DNA of 64,000 nt from Rhynchopus euleeides (lineage: Eukaryota > Euglenozoa > Diplonemea > Diplonemida > Diplonemidae): contig OY723257.1 of assembly GCA_963210315.1 (NCBI GenBank), positions 2,356,001 to 2,420,000 of the forward strand. The letters run 5' to 3'. This document shows, in pieces, positions 47,146-56,754 of this stretch. How positions within the stretch are numbered: position 1 is the stretch's first letter; each line of letters opens with the position of its first letter. The position numbers and the translations under genes are program-made. The notes beneath the pieces are model-generated. The model made no database searches. It had not been told where the DNA came from and saw only the letters and a list, made by a program, of their open reading frames with translations.

Positions 47146-47672
47146 ATTGTATTTTATTGTATTTTATTGTATTTTATTGTATTTTATTGTATTTTATTGT
47201 ATTTTATTGTATTTTATTGTATTTTATTGTATTTTATTGTATTTTATTGTATTTTATTGTATTTTATTGTATTTTATTGTATTTTATTGTATTTTATTGT
47301 ATTTTATTGTATTTTATTGTATTTTATTGTATTTTATTGTATTTTATTGTATTTTATTGTATTTTATTGTATTTTATTGTATTTTATTGTATTTTATTGT
47401 ATTTTATTGTATTTTATTGTATTTTATTGTATTTTATTGTATTTTATTGTATTTTATTGTATTTTATTGTATTTTATTGTATTTTATTGTATTTTATTGT
47501 ATTTTATTGTATTTTATTGTATTTTATTGTATTTTATTGTATTTTATTGTATTTTATTGTATTTTATTGTATTTTATTGTATTTTATTGTATTTTATTGT
47601 ATTTTATTGTATTTTATTGTATTTTATTGTATTTTATTGTATTTTATTGTATTTTGTATTTTATTATTTTGG
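47146..47672. repeat. 10-bp A/T tandem array, right part
   Basis: About 52 nearly perfect units of ATTGTATTTT. Together with the five units at 41542 this was one array of nearly 60 units before element B landed in it. The array is stop-free in the forward frames, which explains the apparent reading frames rich in Tyr, Phe, Ile, Leu and Val here. The end decays at about 47655. Confidence 0.97.
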
Positions 47673-47705
47673 GTCAGTGTATTTTTCCATCTTTGGTCCC
47701 CCCCC

Positions 47706-48033
47706 CTTACCCCCGTGTTTAAGTCCCCCCCTGGGGGTCTGGCAGGGGGGGGACTTAAACACAGGGGGACCTAAACACGGGGGTGGGCTGGTCTGGAGGG
47801 TCATCAGGTGGCCCCTAGGCCCTCCAGGTGCTGTCAGAGTCGAAAAGTGGGGTGCCAAAAGTCCATCCGGACCGGAATTACCCCCCTACGACAGCAGAGG
47901 AAGAGGTCTTCTTGGTCTCCACTGTGCCACCCCCGTGTTTAAGCCCCCCCTGTGTTTAGGTCCGCCCCCCCCGTGTTTAAGTCCCCCCCGGCCGAAAATC
48001 GCCTCCAGGGGGGGGACTTAAACACGGGGGGTC
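47706..48033. repeat. Foldback element with nested CCCCGTGTTTAAGTCCCC repeats
   Basis: Copies or close variants of CCCCGTGTTTAAGTCCCC lie at about 47710, 47930 and 47969 (direct), 47745 and 48008 (inverted), with GTGTTTAGGT-type variants next to them at 47769 and 47951. The outermost pair would form inverted ends of an element of about 330 bp with a further nested pair. The interior has no recognisable gene. Possibly a MITE that inserted into its own kind. Confidence 0.65.
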
Positions 48034-48035
48034 CC

Positions 48036-48820
48036 AGGTACGGCTTGTATTTGAACCCCCCCAGTAAGTAACAATGTACCCCTGATCCCCCCCAAAACAG
48101 GAGCGTCCGCCCACCTAATCTCTAAAATCGAAAAATTTAGCGACAGGCCTGGATCGTGGGCGCGCGGCGGCGGCGGCGAAGCCGCCGCCGCGATCGCGTA
48201 CGAACCACATTTTCTGCATGGCCACCACTTCCACCCCCCCCCCCCCCACGACTGACCATCATCCCACGGGATCTCGGTATTCAGAAAGTTAGCGACCAGC
48301 CTGCCCCCTCCCTGCCTGCATACCGAGTGAAGGGAGAGGTCGGCTCTGTGCCTTATTTCTCTCGGCTTCACCCCCCCCCCCCCCCCGCTCTCTTTGTTTA
48401 TCGATGCGCGTGTGCAGGTGCCTCCCCCAGCATTTGGTGAGCCATGCCCCGCAGTCGGTTTTCCGCGGTTGTCACTCCTGCAATGAATGCCCCTGCGCTG
48501 CTCGGGGATGTTCTGGCGGATCCCCCGCGCCCCCCCAACCCCCCTCCCCTCCGCCGTGTCAAACTGGCCAAAGATTGACAGCTAATCATTGAGCAGCTCG
48601 CTTTCGAGCGCACGCACCTTCGAGCGAAGACAAACATACAGCACCCCCCACCCCCCTCCGAACTCGGCTGCACCGTTAACCCCCTCTGTCTATTGAACGC
48701 TGTGGCATCCAACAGGCCTTCCCTGCACAGGGTGCTTCTCTCTCAGCGGAAGTGTCGTTGCGGTGCTGTGTGTGTGAGGCGAAATGTCGCGGATGCGACA
48801 TATCCCTCGGTGCTGTTCAC
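48036..48820. other. Intergenic sequence with C-runs and a GC hairpin
   Basis: No gene recognised. A GC-rich hairpin at about 48167-48188 has stem GGCGGCGGC/GCCGCCGCC around a GAA triloop. Long C runs lie at about 48234-48247 and 48370-48384. Confidence 0.5.
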
Positions 48821-49100
48821 AGGGGGTCTTCGCTACAGGGTGCCGATGAGGCTTTCTGGCACGTTTCCTTGCAATGCACAGTGCCATACGAGCATGACTG
48901 TGCCCTGTTGCAGTCGCGTAACGGGCAACGGGTATGACTGGATCTAGAAATACCCGGTGGCCGAAAGGGGCACATCCATGTTTATGGGTGTGCAGACACA
49001 GCCGGAGAAAGAAGCCCGAGTCGGCCGACGCCTACGCATGACCCCAGAGAGTGAAAACCGTCGAACTTTGTCAGAAATTGCCAGGTAGCGAAGACCCCCT
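48821..49100. mobile_element. 280-bp MITE of the GGGGGTCTTCGCT family
   Basis: Ends AGGGGGTCTTCGCTAC and its exact inverse (16 bp), flanked by CAC on both sides (48818-48820 and 49101-49103). The right subterminal stretch CGTCGAACTTTGTC resembles the GTCGAAGTTTGTCG next to the right end of elements A and B. The interior is otherwise unrelated and non-coding. It shows that the terminal repeat is a family trait and not special to the satellite carriers. Confidence 0.85.
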
Positions 49101-49103
49101 CAC

Positions 49104-50202
49104 GGTTCTATTTTTTTCCGCGTGATTTCTAATTTTGTGCGCATACAGGCGGGGAGAGGGGGTGGGAGGGGAGAGGTGTGTTGAGGTGACATCTCCCAGG
49201 CTGTGCCGAAAGATGGGCCACCGCCCCCACCCCCACCCCTCCCAAAAAATAACGTGGTGTGTTCCTTCCTGGTCATGCTGCAACACACCGTCGAATTGAA
49301 GTACATCACCCCTCTACTCTTCCTCCCTGTCCCTACCAAGGAGGCGGAAACAGCACCGCCGAGCTTCGTTCAAAACTGTTCAAAATTGGACATGGCAAGC
49401 ACATGCACCACTCCCCCGAGGCGGACGCGCAGGGCGGTGGTGAAAAGGGGGGATGGGGTTTGTTGGGACAGCTGTGCGTGGCAATGCTGCCTTGAAGTGA
49501 AGGCCTGGTTCAACGAGAACGGGGAGGCGGGGGTGATATATTTCCGAGAGGTTTTCCTGGCCATAAATGCGCCTGATCTGGATGTGTATGTGTGGGGTGG
49601 GTGGGGGTGGGGGTGGGGGGTTCCTTTATGGCCTGGCAACCTCACAACCCTGGGTGTGTACGAAAGAACAATATGAGCCACGCGGGAGGGTGCCTCAGGG
49701 CGTTCGCTCGGGGAGAAATAGGGGCCTATTTCGTTAAAAAAATGATTCTGGGAAAACCCTTCTCCCACCTCTCTCCCCGGCATTTCTCCCAAGGGGGAGA
49801 AATTAAATAAAAAAAGTTTGGGGGGTGTCGACTTTTCCCGGTATTTCCCGGCTTTTCCCGGAAATTCCCGGTTCCCTGGTTTTTTTCCCTTGGCGAAAAT
49901 CCGTGAAAAAATCCCCTCCGGAGGCCGGAAAAACCGGGAATCCAAAACCGGGAATGAAACTGAATCGACACCCCAGATTCCCGGTTTTTCCCGGTTTTCC
50001 CGGTTCCCGGTTTTTCGGGCCTGTGTTGTGGTAAGGCCGGGGTTTGTAGGGGGAGATGCTCGCATTTTTTTTTCGGGGCCAAAATGGGTAGTTTTTGGAC
50101 ATCAGAGGGCACTGCGACCACGCACAGGCCTCGGAAACGCGATTCTCGGGCCTCAAATGAGAGACAGGTCCACACGAAAAAACGAATAGTGATGAACCCA
50201 CA
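49104..50202. other. Intergenic sequence, partly CCCGG-rich
   Basis: No gene recognised. 49835-50025 holds many TTCCCGGTTTT motifs, first in one orientation, then inverted (AAAACCGGGAA near 49930-49955), then again direct, so it can fold back on itself. A frame around 49380-49600 is open but shows no domain. Confidence 0.5.
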
Positions 50203-51413
50203 GAGGTTGCCCCATGCCTTGGAACCTATCTGCGAGGTTGCCCCATGCCTGGGAACCTATGTTAGAGGTTGCCCCATGCCTTGGAACCTATCTGCGAGGT
50301 TGCCCCATGCCTTGGAACCTATGTGAGAGGTTGCCCCATGCCTTGGAACCTATCTGCGAGGTTGCCCCATGCCTTGAAACCTATCTGCGAGGTTGCCCCA
50401 TGCCTGGGAACCTATGTTAGAGGTTGCCCCATGCCTTGGAACCTATCTGCGAGGTTGCCCCATGCCTGGGAACCTATGTTAGAGGTTGCCCCATGCCTTG
50501 GAACCTATCTGCGAGGTTGCCCCATGCCTGGGAACCTATGTTAGAGGTTGCCCCATGCCTTGGAACCTATCTGCGAGGTTGCCCCATGCCTTGGAACCTA
50601 TGTGAGAGGTTGCCCCATGCCTTGGAACCTATCTGCGAGGTTGCCCCATGCCTTGGAACCTATCTGCGAGGTTGCCCCATGCCTGGGAACCTATCTGCGA
50701 GGTTGCCCCATGCCTTGGAACCTATGTTAGAGGTTGCCCCATGCCTTGGAACCTATCTGCGAGGTTGCCCCATGCCTGGGAACCTATGTTAGAGGTTGCC
50801 CCATGCCTTGGAACCTATCTGCGAGGTTGCCCCATGCCTTGGAACCTATGTGAGAGGTTGCCCCATGCCTTGGAACCTATCTGCGAGGTTGCCCCATGCC
50901 TTGGAACCTATCTGCGAGGTTGCCCCATGCCTGGGAACCTATCTGCGAGGTTGCCCCATGCCTTGGAACCTATGTTAGAGGTTGCCCCATGCCTTGGAAC
51001 CTATCTGCGAGGTTGCCCCATGCCTGGGAACCTATGTGAGAGGTTGCCCCATGCCTTGGAACCTATCTGCGAGGTTGCCCCATGCCTGGGAACCTATGTG
51101 AGAGGTTGCCCCATGCCTTGGAACCTATCTGCGAGGTTGCCCCATGCCTTGGAACCTATCTGCGAGGTTGCCCCATGCCTGGGAACCTATGTTAGAGGTT
51201 GCCCCATGCCTTGGAACCTATCTGCGAGGTTGCCCCATGCCTTGGAACCTATCTGCGAGGTTGCCCCATGCCTGGGAACCTATCTGCGAGGTTGCCCCAT
51301 GCCTTGGAACCTATGTTAGAGGTTGCCCCATGCCTTGGAACCTATCTGCGAGGTTGCCCCATGCCTGGGAACCTATGTTAGAGGTTGCCCCATGCCTTGG
51401 AACCTTGCAACCT
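50203..51413. repeat. Array 5: 31-bp minisatellite upstream of the PIF/Harbinger gene, 39 units
   Basis: The unit is GAGGTTGCCCCATGCC then TTGG or TGGG, AACCTAT, and CTGC, GTTA or GTGA. From 50203 to 51381 is 1178 bp, exactly 38 x 31. The sequence is unrelated to arrays 1-4 although the period is the same. Each unit contains ATG, and the last units are in frame with the transposase that follows, so an N-terminal extension from inside the array (for example from 51144) is possible. Variants alternate in repeated blocks (for example 50400-50540 and 50760-51000), again suggesting copying of several units at once. Confidence 0.95.
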
Positions 51414-54400
51414 ATGGTGCTGGTGATCCGCAAGAGGGTGCGTAGGATGTGCGAGGCAGCGCCCTTCTCGTGGCCGACGGCGGACTGGGGCGCAACTGCG
51501 GAGGTCGCCAAAATATTCTTGGAGAATATTGCTTCGACGAAGACGTCGACAGCAAAGAAGGATGGGTCGCGTACAACGCCCAGGGTACCGGATAGGCCGG
51601 TGTTCATTTCATTGGGCGCTCTCAATGTCGGGCAGGCGGAAGGTGCGTCCCTCAGGCTGTTTGCCCAGACCTTTGTCAGGGGACTGTACAGCCACCTGCC
51701 GCAGTCGGCGGGGTGTACCCTGGGGGAGTTCGAAGTCCTCCTCCGCTCCACCTACTTCATCGGTGGAGACTTCCTGGCCTACTCTGTGGCCTACCACAAG
51801 GGGCAGAAAAACAAAACCCCCAGCCAGAGTCGTCCGGCCCCTCCTGCGACCCCTGTCCTTGGGACTCCGGCCCCTCCTGCCACCCCTCGCGCAACGAGCA
51901 GAGCCACGACCATCCCGTGGACTCCAGACTTCGACGGCACGCCGTACGCCGCTTCTAACGCGTCGGCCGACTTCTGCCCCAGCTTCAGCTTCGACGACGA
52001 CCGGCAGTCACCACCTCCACCGCCCGTGGCCCGCAGCCTCTTGTCACCTGGGGGCGACCAGCGGGCGGCATTCAAACGGCAAGGGGTGCTGTTTCTACGC
52101 ACGTTGGTGCAAGAGTTGGATCCGGCGGCAGACCCCCACGGAGATCTTGTGCCACCAAGCGCCGCGGCGGTCGCTCCCCCACAGCACAGGCGGGAGGAAG
52201 TACCCCTGTCGCAGGGTGAAGACCTGCAAATGGCAAGCCCCCCACCACCACCACCAAGCGCCCCGGCGGTAGCTCCCCAACAGCGCAGCAGGGATGCAGC
52301 ACCCCTGCCGCAGATGCCAAGCCCCCCCAAGAAGAAGCGGAAGGAGCCGACGCCTCCCTCGCCTGTGGGGGAGGATGCCGTGCACCGGGACACGCCGTCC
52401 TACGAGAACCTGAGCGCAAAGAAGCTTTCAGTCCCCAGCCAGGCCACCCTCGACTCCATTGCGGAAAAGGCGGAGGTTAGACGCCGGTTCGAGGAGGAGT
52501 ACAACACCTTGTTCACCCGGCTAATGGATGCCATCCCCCAGATGAACGGAGACGGCCTCCTGGAGTCTGTCCACCCGCGGGTGGATGCCACCATCAACGG
52601 GCATGCCCGTAAGAAGTTTCTGGAGGACTACCGCGAGGCGACGGTCCAGTTCCTGAGGGGCACGGGGTTTTCAGCAGACCTGCAGCACATCCTGACCGCA
52701 CTTCGCCAGGGGACAATGCCGAGGGGGTGCACCCAGGCTTTGTCTGTGGGGGCGGGCAAGGCGATTACACGCCTGCGGTACCGGGTAATGCGGCGTCGTG
52801 TCGCTTTGGCCCGGAAACAGCGCTACGCAGCAGCGGCGGCGGCGCGCGAGGAGGAGGTGGGAACTGCCCCTGACCCCGACCGGGATGTGGTTGTGGGCGC
52901 TGGGTGTGGGACGTCGCAGACGATGGAAGAGGCGTTTGTGGCGAAGAAGGAGGCGAAGGAGTTCGGGAAGGACGCACGCCAAGCGGCTGGCCTGAACCGC
53001 CGCGGCCGCCCCGCCAAGCAGGCCGTGGTTGAGGCGGAGGAGAAGGCGGTGGAGGCGCGCAAGGAGGGGGCGAAAACCTCCAGTTACGCCGAGGCGTGGC
53101 AGGACCACGACGCCGGACGCGTCCACCGCTACCTCGACGAGGCTGCCGAGATGCGCCTGAAGATGGCGGATCTGCGGAAGACGAAGGAGGAGAAGGATGC
53201 GGACCACCCGCTCCTCGGGCACAAGACGGAGGATGTGGATGTGAGAGCCTGGCTTCCCTTCTTTGGATACCCTGATGCCAGGACGGACTTCTCCTTCGCT
53301 GCCACTGGGTTCCACCCCTGGCAGCTCACCAAGCTCTACGACCTCTACGGCGGGGAAAAGGCATGCCCCCGTCGCTGCCTCCTCATCTCCCTGGTGTACC
53401 TCCGCCACATGCCCCTTTTGAAGAAGGAGGCTTACAAACAGCACCTCCCTGGTGTGTCCCTCGAGCGCGAGACTCTCTCGGCGGAGTACAACAAGGGGGT
53501 GATGCATCTGCTCTCCAGCATGGATGAGATCGGGACAGATGTGGAGGGTCGTCAGTGGTTCACGAAGCCCTGGGCTCACCGCTCAGTGAACCACTTCCCC
53601 TTCGAGCCCCTCGCGTCGCTTGCGGTGGACGTGTTCCCCGTGTACGTCTGTGCAAACAAGGCAGACTACAGCGGGTACTACTCCCGCCACGCGAAGAAGG
53701 TGCAGCTGTGCGTGACCGCCCTCGGGTTCATTGCGGGGTTGTCGGCGCTGAACCCCGGGCCCCGACCCGATGGGGATATCTGGGGATCCGCCAGGCAGGC
53801 CCCGAAGGCCGACAGCTACAAGCGGGTCCCCCTCCGGCCGAACGACATCGTCCTCGGTGATGGGGCATATGCTGACGCAGCATGTGTGGTGATCCCGAAC
53901 CGCCGCGTCGCGAAGTCCAACGACGAGAACAGGGCGTCGGACTTCGACTTCTTCACCCGCCTGCGTACTCCTGCGTGCGTGGAGTTTAACCGCGCACACG
54001 CTGCTGCCCGTTCGCGTGTGGAGAGGGCCATCGCACGGCTGAAGCAGTCGTTCAAGGTCTTCCGGGAGATCTGGAACCTGCAGAATGTCACGGGCGGCCT
54101 CGAATGGCTGAACTCGTGCTTCCAGGTGTGTGCCCACCTCCACAACTTCAGGCTTCGCTGGAGTATCCCGGAGATGCCCCTGTGCGGGTACACGCTCAAG
54201 GCGAGCACGCTCACCCGCCAGCAGACCACGGCGAAGTACCCGTGGAGCGAGGCTGATGCTCTGGCCTCGCAGGCTGCGGCCGACGCCCTGCTGGAGTTGT
54301 GGGCTAAGAAGAAGAAGAAGGCCACGTGGCAGACCCTCGTAGCCAGGGAGGCATGGGGCGCCCTCACTGACGCCGAGCTGTCGGTGGAACCTGGGACCTG

Positions 54401-55046
54401 GAAGTCCTCCGCGAGCAGGGAGGTGTGGAGTCCCTCCGCCGATAAGGATCGGCTCTTCATGGACGGTGCGGAAGAGGATGACGTGGACGCGGGCAGTCTG
54501 CGGTCCTCGGAGTGTGGCGATCTGGAGAGCGGCGACTCGTCGGACACGGAAGATTCGTCTGACTTCTCCCCTTCTTCCTCTTCTTCCCCGCATACCTCTT
54601 CAACAACAACGACTACTACTACTACTTCCTCTTCTGCCTCTTCGTCTGCATCTTCTTCATCTTCTGACGACGAGAGACCACGGAAAAAGAAGCGCACCTC
54701 CGAAGCCCCGCCCCCTGCGAAGGAGAAGAAGACCTCTGCGCAGCCGCAGAAGCAGGCGCCCCCTACGAAGGAGAAGAAGACCCCTGCGCAGCCGCAGAAG
54801 CAGGCGCCCCCTACGAAGGAGAAGAAGACCCCTGCGCAGCCGCAGAAGCAGGCGCCCCCTACGAAGGAGAAGAAGACCCCTGCGCAGCCGCAGAAGAAGC
54901 GGCCTTCAGAGAGCTCGCCTGCTAGCGGGACGGCCCCCCCAAACAAGAAACCCAGGGGGGGGTCTGCTACCCCCAAGCAAAAGGCCGCTCCGAAGAAGGG
55001 TGGGGCGAAGAAGCCCGGCGGGAAGGCTGCGAAGAAGGGCAGGTAA
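51414..55046 (+). CDS. PIF/Harbinger-type transposase (DDE_Tnp_4 nuclease) with long disordered tails
   Basis: A protein of 1,210 residues in one uninterrupted frame, much longer than usual for PIF/Harbinger transposases. Residues 1-130 are unrecognised and 130-330 are rich in Pro, Ser and Ala. 330-600 is an Ala/Arg/Glu-rich helical region with basic patches. The nuclease domain at about 600-930 shows the catalytic triad: D739 in LAVDVFP, D816 in LGDGAYAD and E870 in RSRVERAIARLKQSF. The tail has an acidic Ser/Thr tract, DDERPRKKKR, four tandem copies of a 16-residue Lys/Pro/Gln repeat, and a Lys/Gly-rich end, probably for nuclear entry and DNA binding. The start is the first ATG after the 31-bp array; the frame continues open into the array, so 51144 is an alternative. 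I found no Myb-like partner gene, which many Harbinger elements need, and no clear ends. It could act on the 3-bp-duplicating elements nearby, but that is inference. Confidence 0.87.
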   Translation: MVLVIRKRVRRMCEAAPFSWPTADWGATAEVAKIFLENIASTKTSTAKKDGSRTTPRVPDRPVFISLGALNVGQAEGASLRLFAQTFVRGLYSHLPQSAGCTLGEFEVLLRSTYFIGGDFLAYSVAYHKGQKNKTPSQSRPAPPATPVLGTPAPPATPRATSRATTIPWTPDFDGTPYAASNASADFCPSFSFDDDRQSPPPPPVARSLLSPGGDQRAAFKRQGVLFLRTLVQELDPAADPHGDLVPPSAAAVAPPQHRREEVPLSQGEDLQMASPPPPPPSAPAVAPQQRSRDAAPLPQMPSPPKKKRKEPTPPSPVGEDAVHRDTPSYENLSAKKLSVPSQATLDSIAEKAEVRRRFEEEYNTLFTRLMDAIPQMNGDGLLESVHPRVDATINGHARKKFLEDYREATVQFLRGTGFSADLQHILTALRQGTMPRGCTQALSVGAGKAITRLRYRVMRRRVALARKQRYAAAAAAREEEVGTAPDPDRDVVVGAGCGTSQTMEEAFVAKKEAKEFGKDARQAAGLNRRGRPAKQAVVEAEEKAVEARKEGAKTSSYAEAWQDHDAGRVHRYLDEAAEMRLKMADLRKTKEEKDADHPLLGHKTEDVDVRAWLPFFGYPDARTDFSFAATGFHPWQLTKLYDLYGGEKACPRRCLLISLVYLRHMPLLKKEAYKQHLPGVSLERETLSAEYNKGVMHLLSSMDEIGTDVEGRQWFTKPWAHRSVNHFPFEPLASLAVDVFPVYVCANKADYSGYYSRHAKKVQLCVTALGFIAGLSALNPGPRPDGDIWGSARQAPKADSYKRVPLRPNDIVLGDGAYADAACVVIPNRRVAKSNDENRASDFDFFTRLRTPACVEFNRAHAAARSRVERAIARLKQSFKVFREIWNLQNVTGGLEWLNSCFQVCAHLHNFRLRWSIPEMPLCGYTLKASTLTRQQTTAKYPWSEADALASQAAADALLELWAKKKKKATWQTLVAREAWGALTDAELSVEPGTWKSSASREVWSPSADKDRLFMDGAEEDDVDAGSLRSSECGDLESGDSSDTEDSSDFSPSSSSSPHTSSTTTTTTTTSSSASSSASSSSSDDERPRKKKRTSEAPPPAKEKKTSAQPQKQAPPTKEKKTPAQPQKQAPPTKEKKTPAQPQKQAPPTKEKKTPAQPQKKRPSESSPASGTAPPNKKPRGGSATPKQKAAPKKGGAKKPGGKAAKKGR
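54718..54900 (+). repeat. 48-bp coding tandem repeat in the transposase tail
   Basis: Four nearly identical 48-bp units encoding KEKKTPAQPQKQAPPT-type repeats. The first unit differs by one Ser for Pro. The period is a multiple of three, as expected for a repeat tolerated in a real protein, unlike the 31-bp arrays. Confidence 0.92.
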
Positions 55047-56205
55047 TTGCCAGGCAGGGTCGAAGAGATGACGCCCTGCCTCGTTTTGTTATGATCTATG
55101 GTTTGCTTCGTTTCGTTATCTGTGATTTTGGGCTTGCAGAACTCAGTGCAGTTGACAGCTCTGATGAGCTGTGGCTACACTATTCCAGCAGGTATTTGTT
55201 TCGCATTCGTTTCGTCTGTCGAAGATCCATCGGCAGAAACTTTTCCGGGCCCGGGCTTTCCTTTTCGACCCCCCCCCCCCCCCCGCCATATCAGGCGAGT
55301 GTCAGACATCCTTCCCAGTAAGTGGAAGATCCCGCGCTCTTCAACGCGCGGCCGAGGTATCATCCTTCCGAGATTCTTTCGGTGGAGCCTCCGACCTTCA
55401 GTGTCCTTCCCACGTGCCTTTCCCTTTTTTAACCAAAGAAAGGAGCAGATCACGTCCATGTGGTGTGACTTACTTAGCGACTTGGATATCGTATCAGTTC
55501 TCGTGCGGTCGTCTCTCGTGGACTGTTTGTTGTTCCGTCAGCGGCATTCTGCCGGTGTGCCGTACCGTGTCGCAGATCAGACCGGACTGACAGGAGGCCC
55601 CCCCCCCCCCCCCCCCCCCTACTCCCACTGGCCGTTGCGGATGCTTGCTGCAGCAAGCTTGGGGTTTGTCCAGCGGATGCTTTTTCATCACATGTCATTC
55701 ACATATCATCGGGTTCTTCGGGTGTCCCATTCAAAAAAACACCCGAAAAATATCACAACTTTGCTAAACTGGACCCAACTCCCCATACTCTTTTTTTCGC
55801 CTTTTTTCATCGAAATTCAGCGTTTTTTCCCCGATTTTTTTAAATTTTTTTGACAAAATTGGATATAATCGACACCCCCCTTTCTCGGAAGTTTTGGCCT
55901 CAGGTGGGAAGGGGTTTTGAAGGAGAAGGGCAGCACCCTCTCGTACAAATTGATACCACCACGCTTCGCACGGAGCGGAAATAACCCAAAGAAGCGAGAT
56001 CTGAACCTGCTGGGGACCGTCGGAGCTATTGCCAGCATCAGCACGGTCAAAGCCAGAGGAGGCCGAAGCCAAGAGCATAGTAGCCTGCCACAGGCACCAG
56101 GCCGATGTACCTCTTGAGCATGCTGTCTCAAGGTGCACGTTGTCTGTATGTGGTGTTCGACTATGAAGCGGGCTCGGGGACGAGGCTGACAAATGTTTAC
56201 TACCG
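55047..56205. other. Intergenic sequence, nothing recognised
   Basis: Mixed sequence with long C runs at about 55269-55284 and 55601-55618 and an A/T-rich stretch at 55780-55865. No recognisable gene on either strand. May include the 3' end of the Harbinger element. Confidence 0.5.
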
Positions 56206-56207
56206 TG

Positions 56208-56333
56208 GCCTCCGGCGGCTGGGGGGCTCCGCCCCCCCAGACCCCCCAGACCAGTACCCTGGTCTGGACCTTGAGGCAATTTGTCTGAGGGGCCGATGTT
56301 GCATGATTTCGCGCGCGCGAAGCGCGCGCGAAA
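56208..56333. repeat. Hairpin cluster upstream of MLH1
   Basis: Three stem-loops in 126 bp: CTGGGGGGC/GCCCCCCCAG at about 56219-56240, CCAGACCAG/CTGGTCTGG at about 56247-56268, and TTTCGCGCGCGC/GCGCGCGCGAAA (56307-56318 with 56322-56333) around a GAA loop. The last contains GCGAAGC, known as an unusually stable DNA mini-hairpin. Possibly a small dispersed element; no gene. Confidence 0.7.
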
Positions 56334-56754
56334 AAAAATTTGGGGCGGCAATTTTACCCCTTTCTCCCACAGTCTCTGAGGAAGGTGGGAGATAGCGAAC
56401 ACCCTGGGGTGCCTCAAAAAAAAAGTGCCGTGTCCTGCCGGCCGCCTGTCGTCTTTCGTGCGGTTCCTGCTGTTTCTGACTTGAGGGTGTTGATTTCCGA
56501 ACCCCCACCCCCTTTGTTGGCTTCACCCTCTGTGCAGCAAAGGAACTGTGGACCGATTCAAGCTGATCCAGACAACCCAAACCGCATGCCACCTTTGTGG
56601 GCCCTTGTGGTTCTCTTTGGCCCTAGGATGGGGTCAGCATCGGCTACAGCCTGGGCTGATTATCACTACATCCCACCAGCCACCCACTTTCACCAACACC
56701 ACCGCCCGTGCAGAGCTGCCGTGGGCGTCCCCTTGTGCCCACTGCTGCCTTGTC

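Noticed and set aside
47097-48021. Hydrophobic frames of 200-280 residues (YFIVFYCILL type) resembling membrane proteins
   Set aside because: They are the translation of the 10-bp ATTGTATTTT array and have no independent support.
49203-49676. 157-codon frame in the 49-kb intergenic region
   Set aside because: Composition is low-complexity at both ends, no domain is visible, and the opposite strand is equally open.
48821-55100. MITE left end at 48821 paired with a right end beyond the Harbinger gene as an autonomous element
   Set aside because: I find no further AGCGAAGACCCCC after 55046, and the pair 48821/49100 already has matching CAC flanks.
56548-56754. N-terminal extension of MLH1 upstream of 56755
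   Set aside because: The frame is open but has no ATG before 56755; the residues do not resemble MLH1, and a splice-acceptor-like CAG lies in between.
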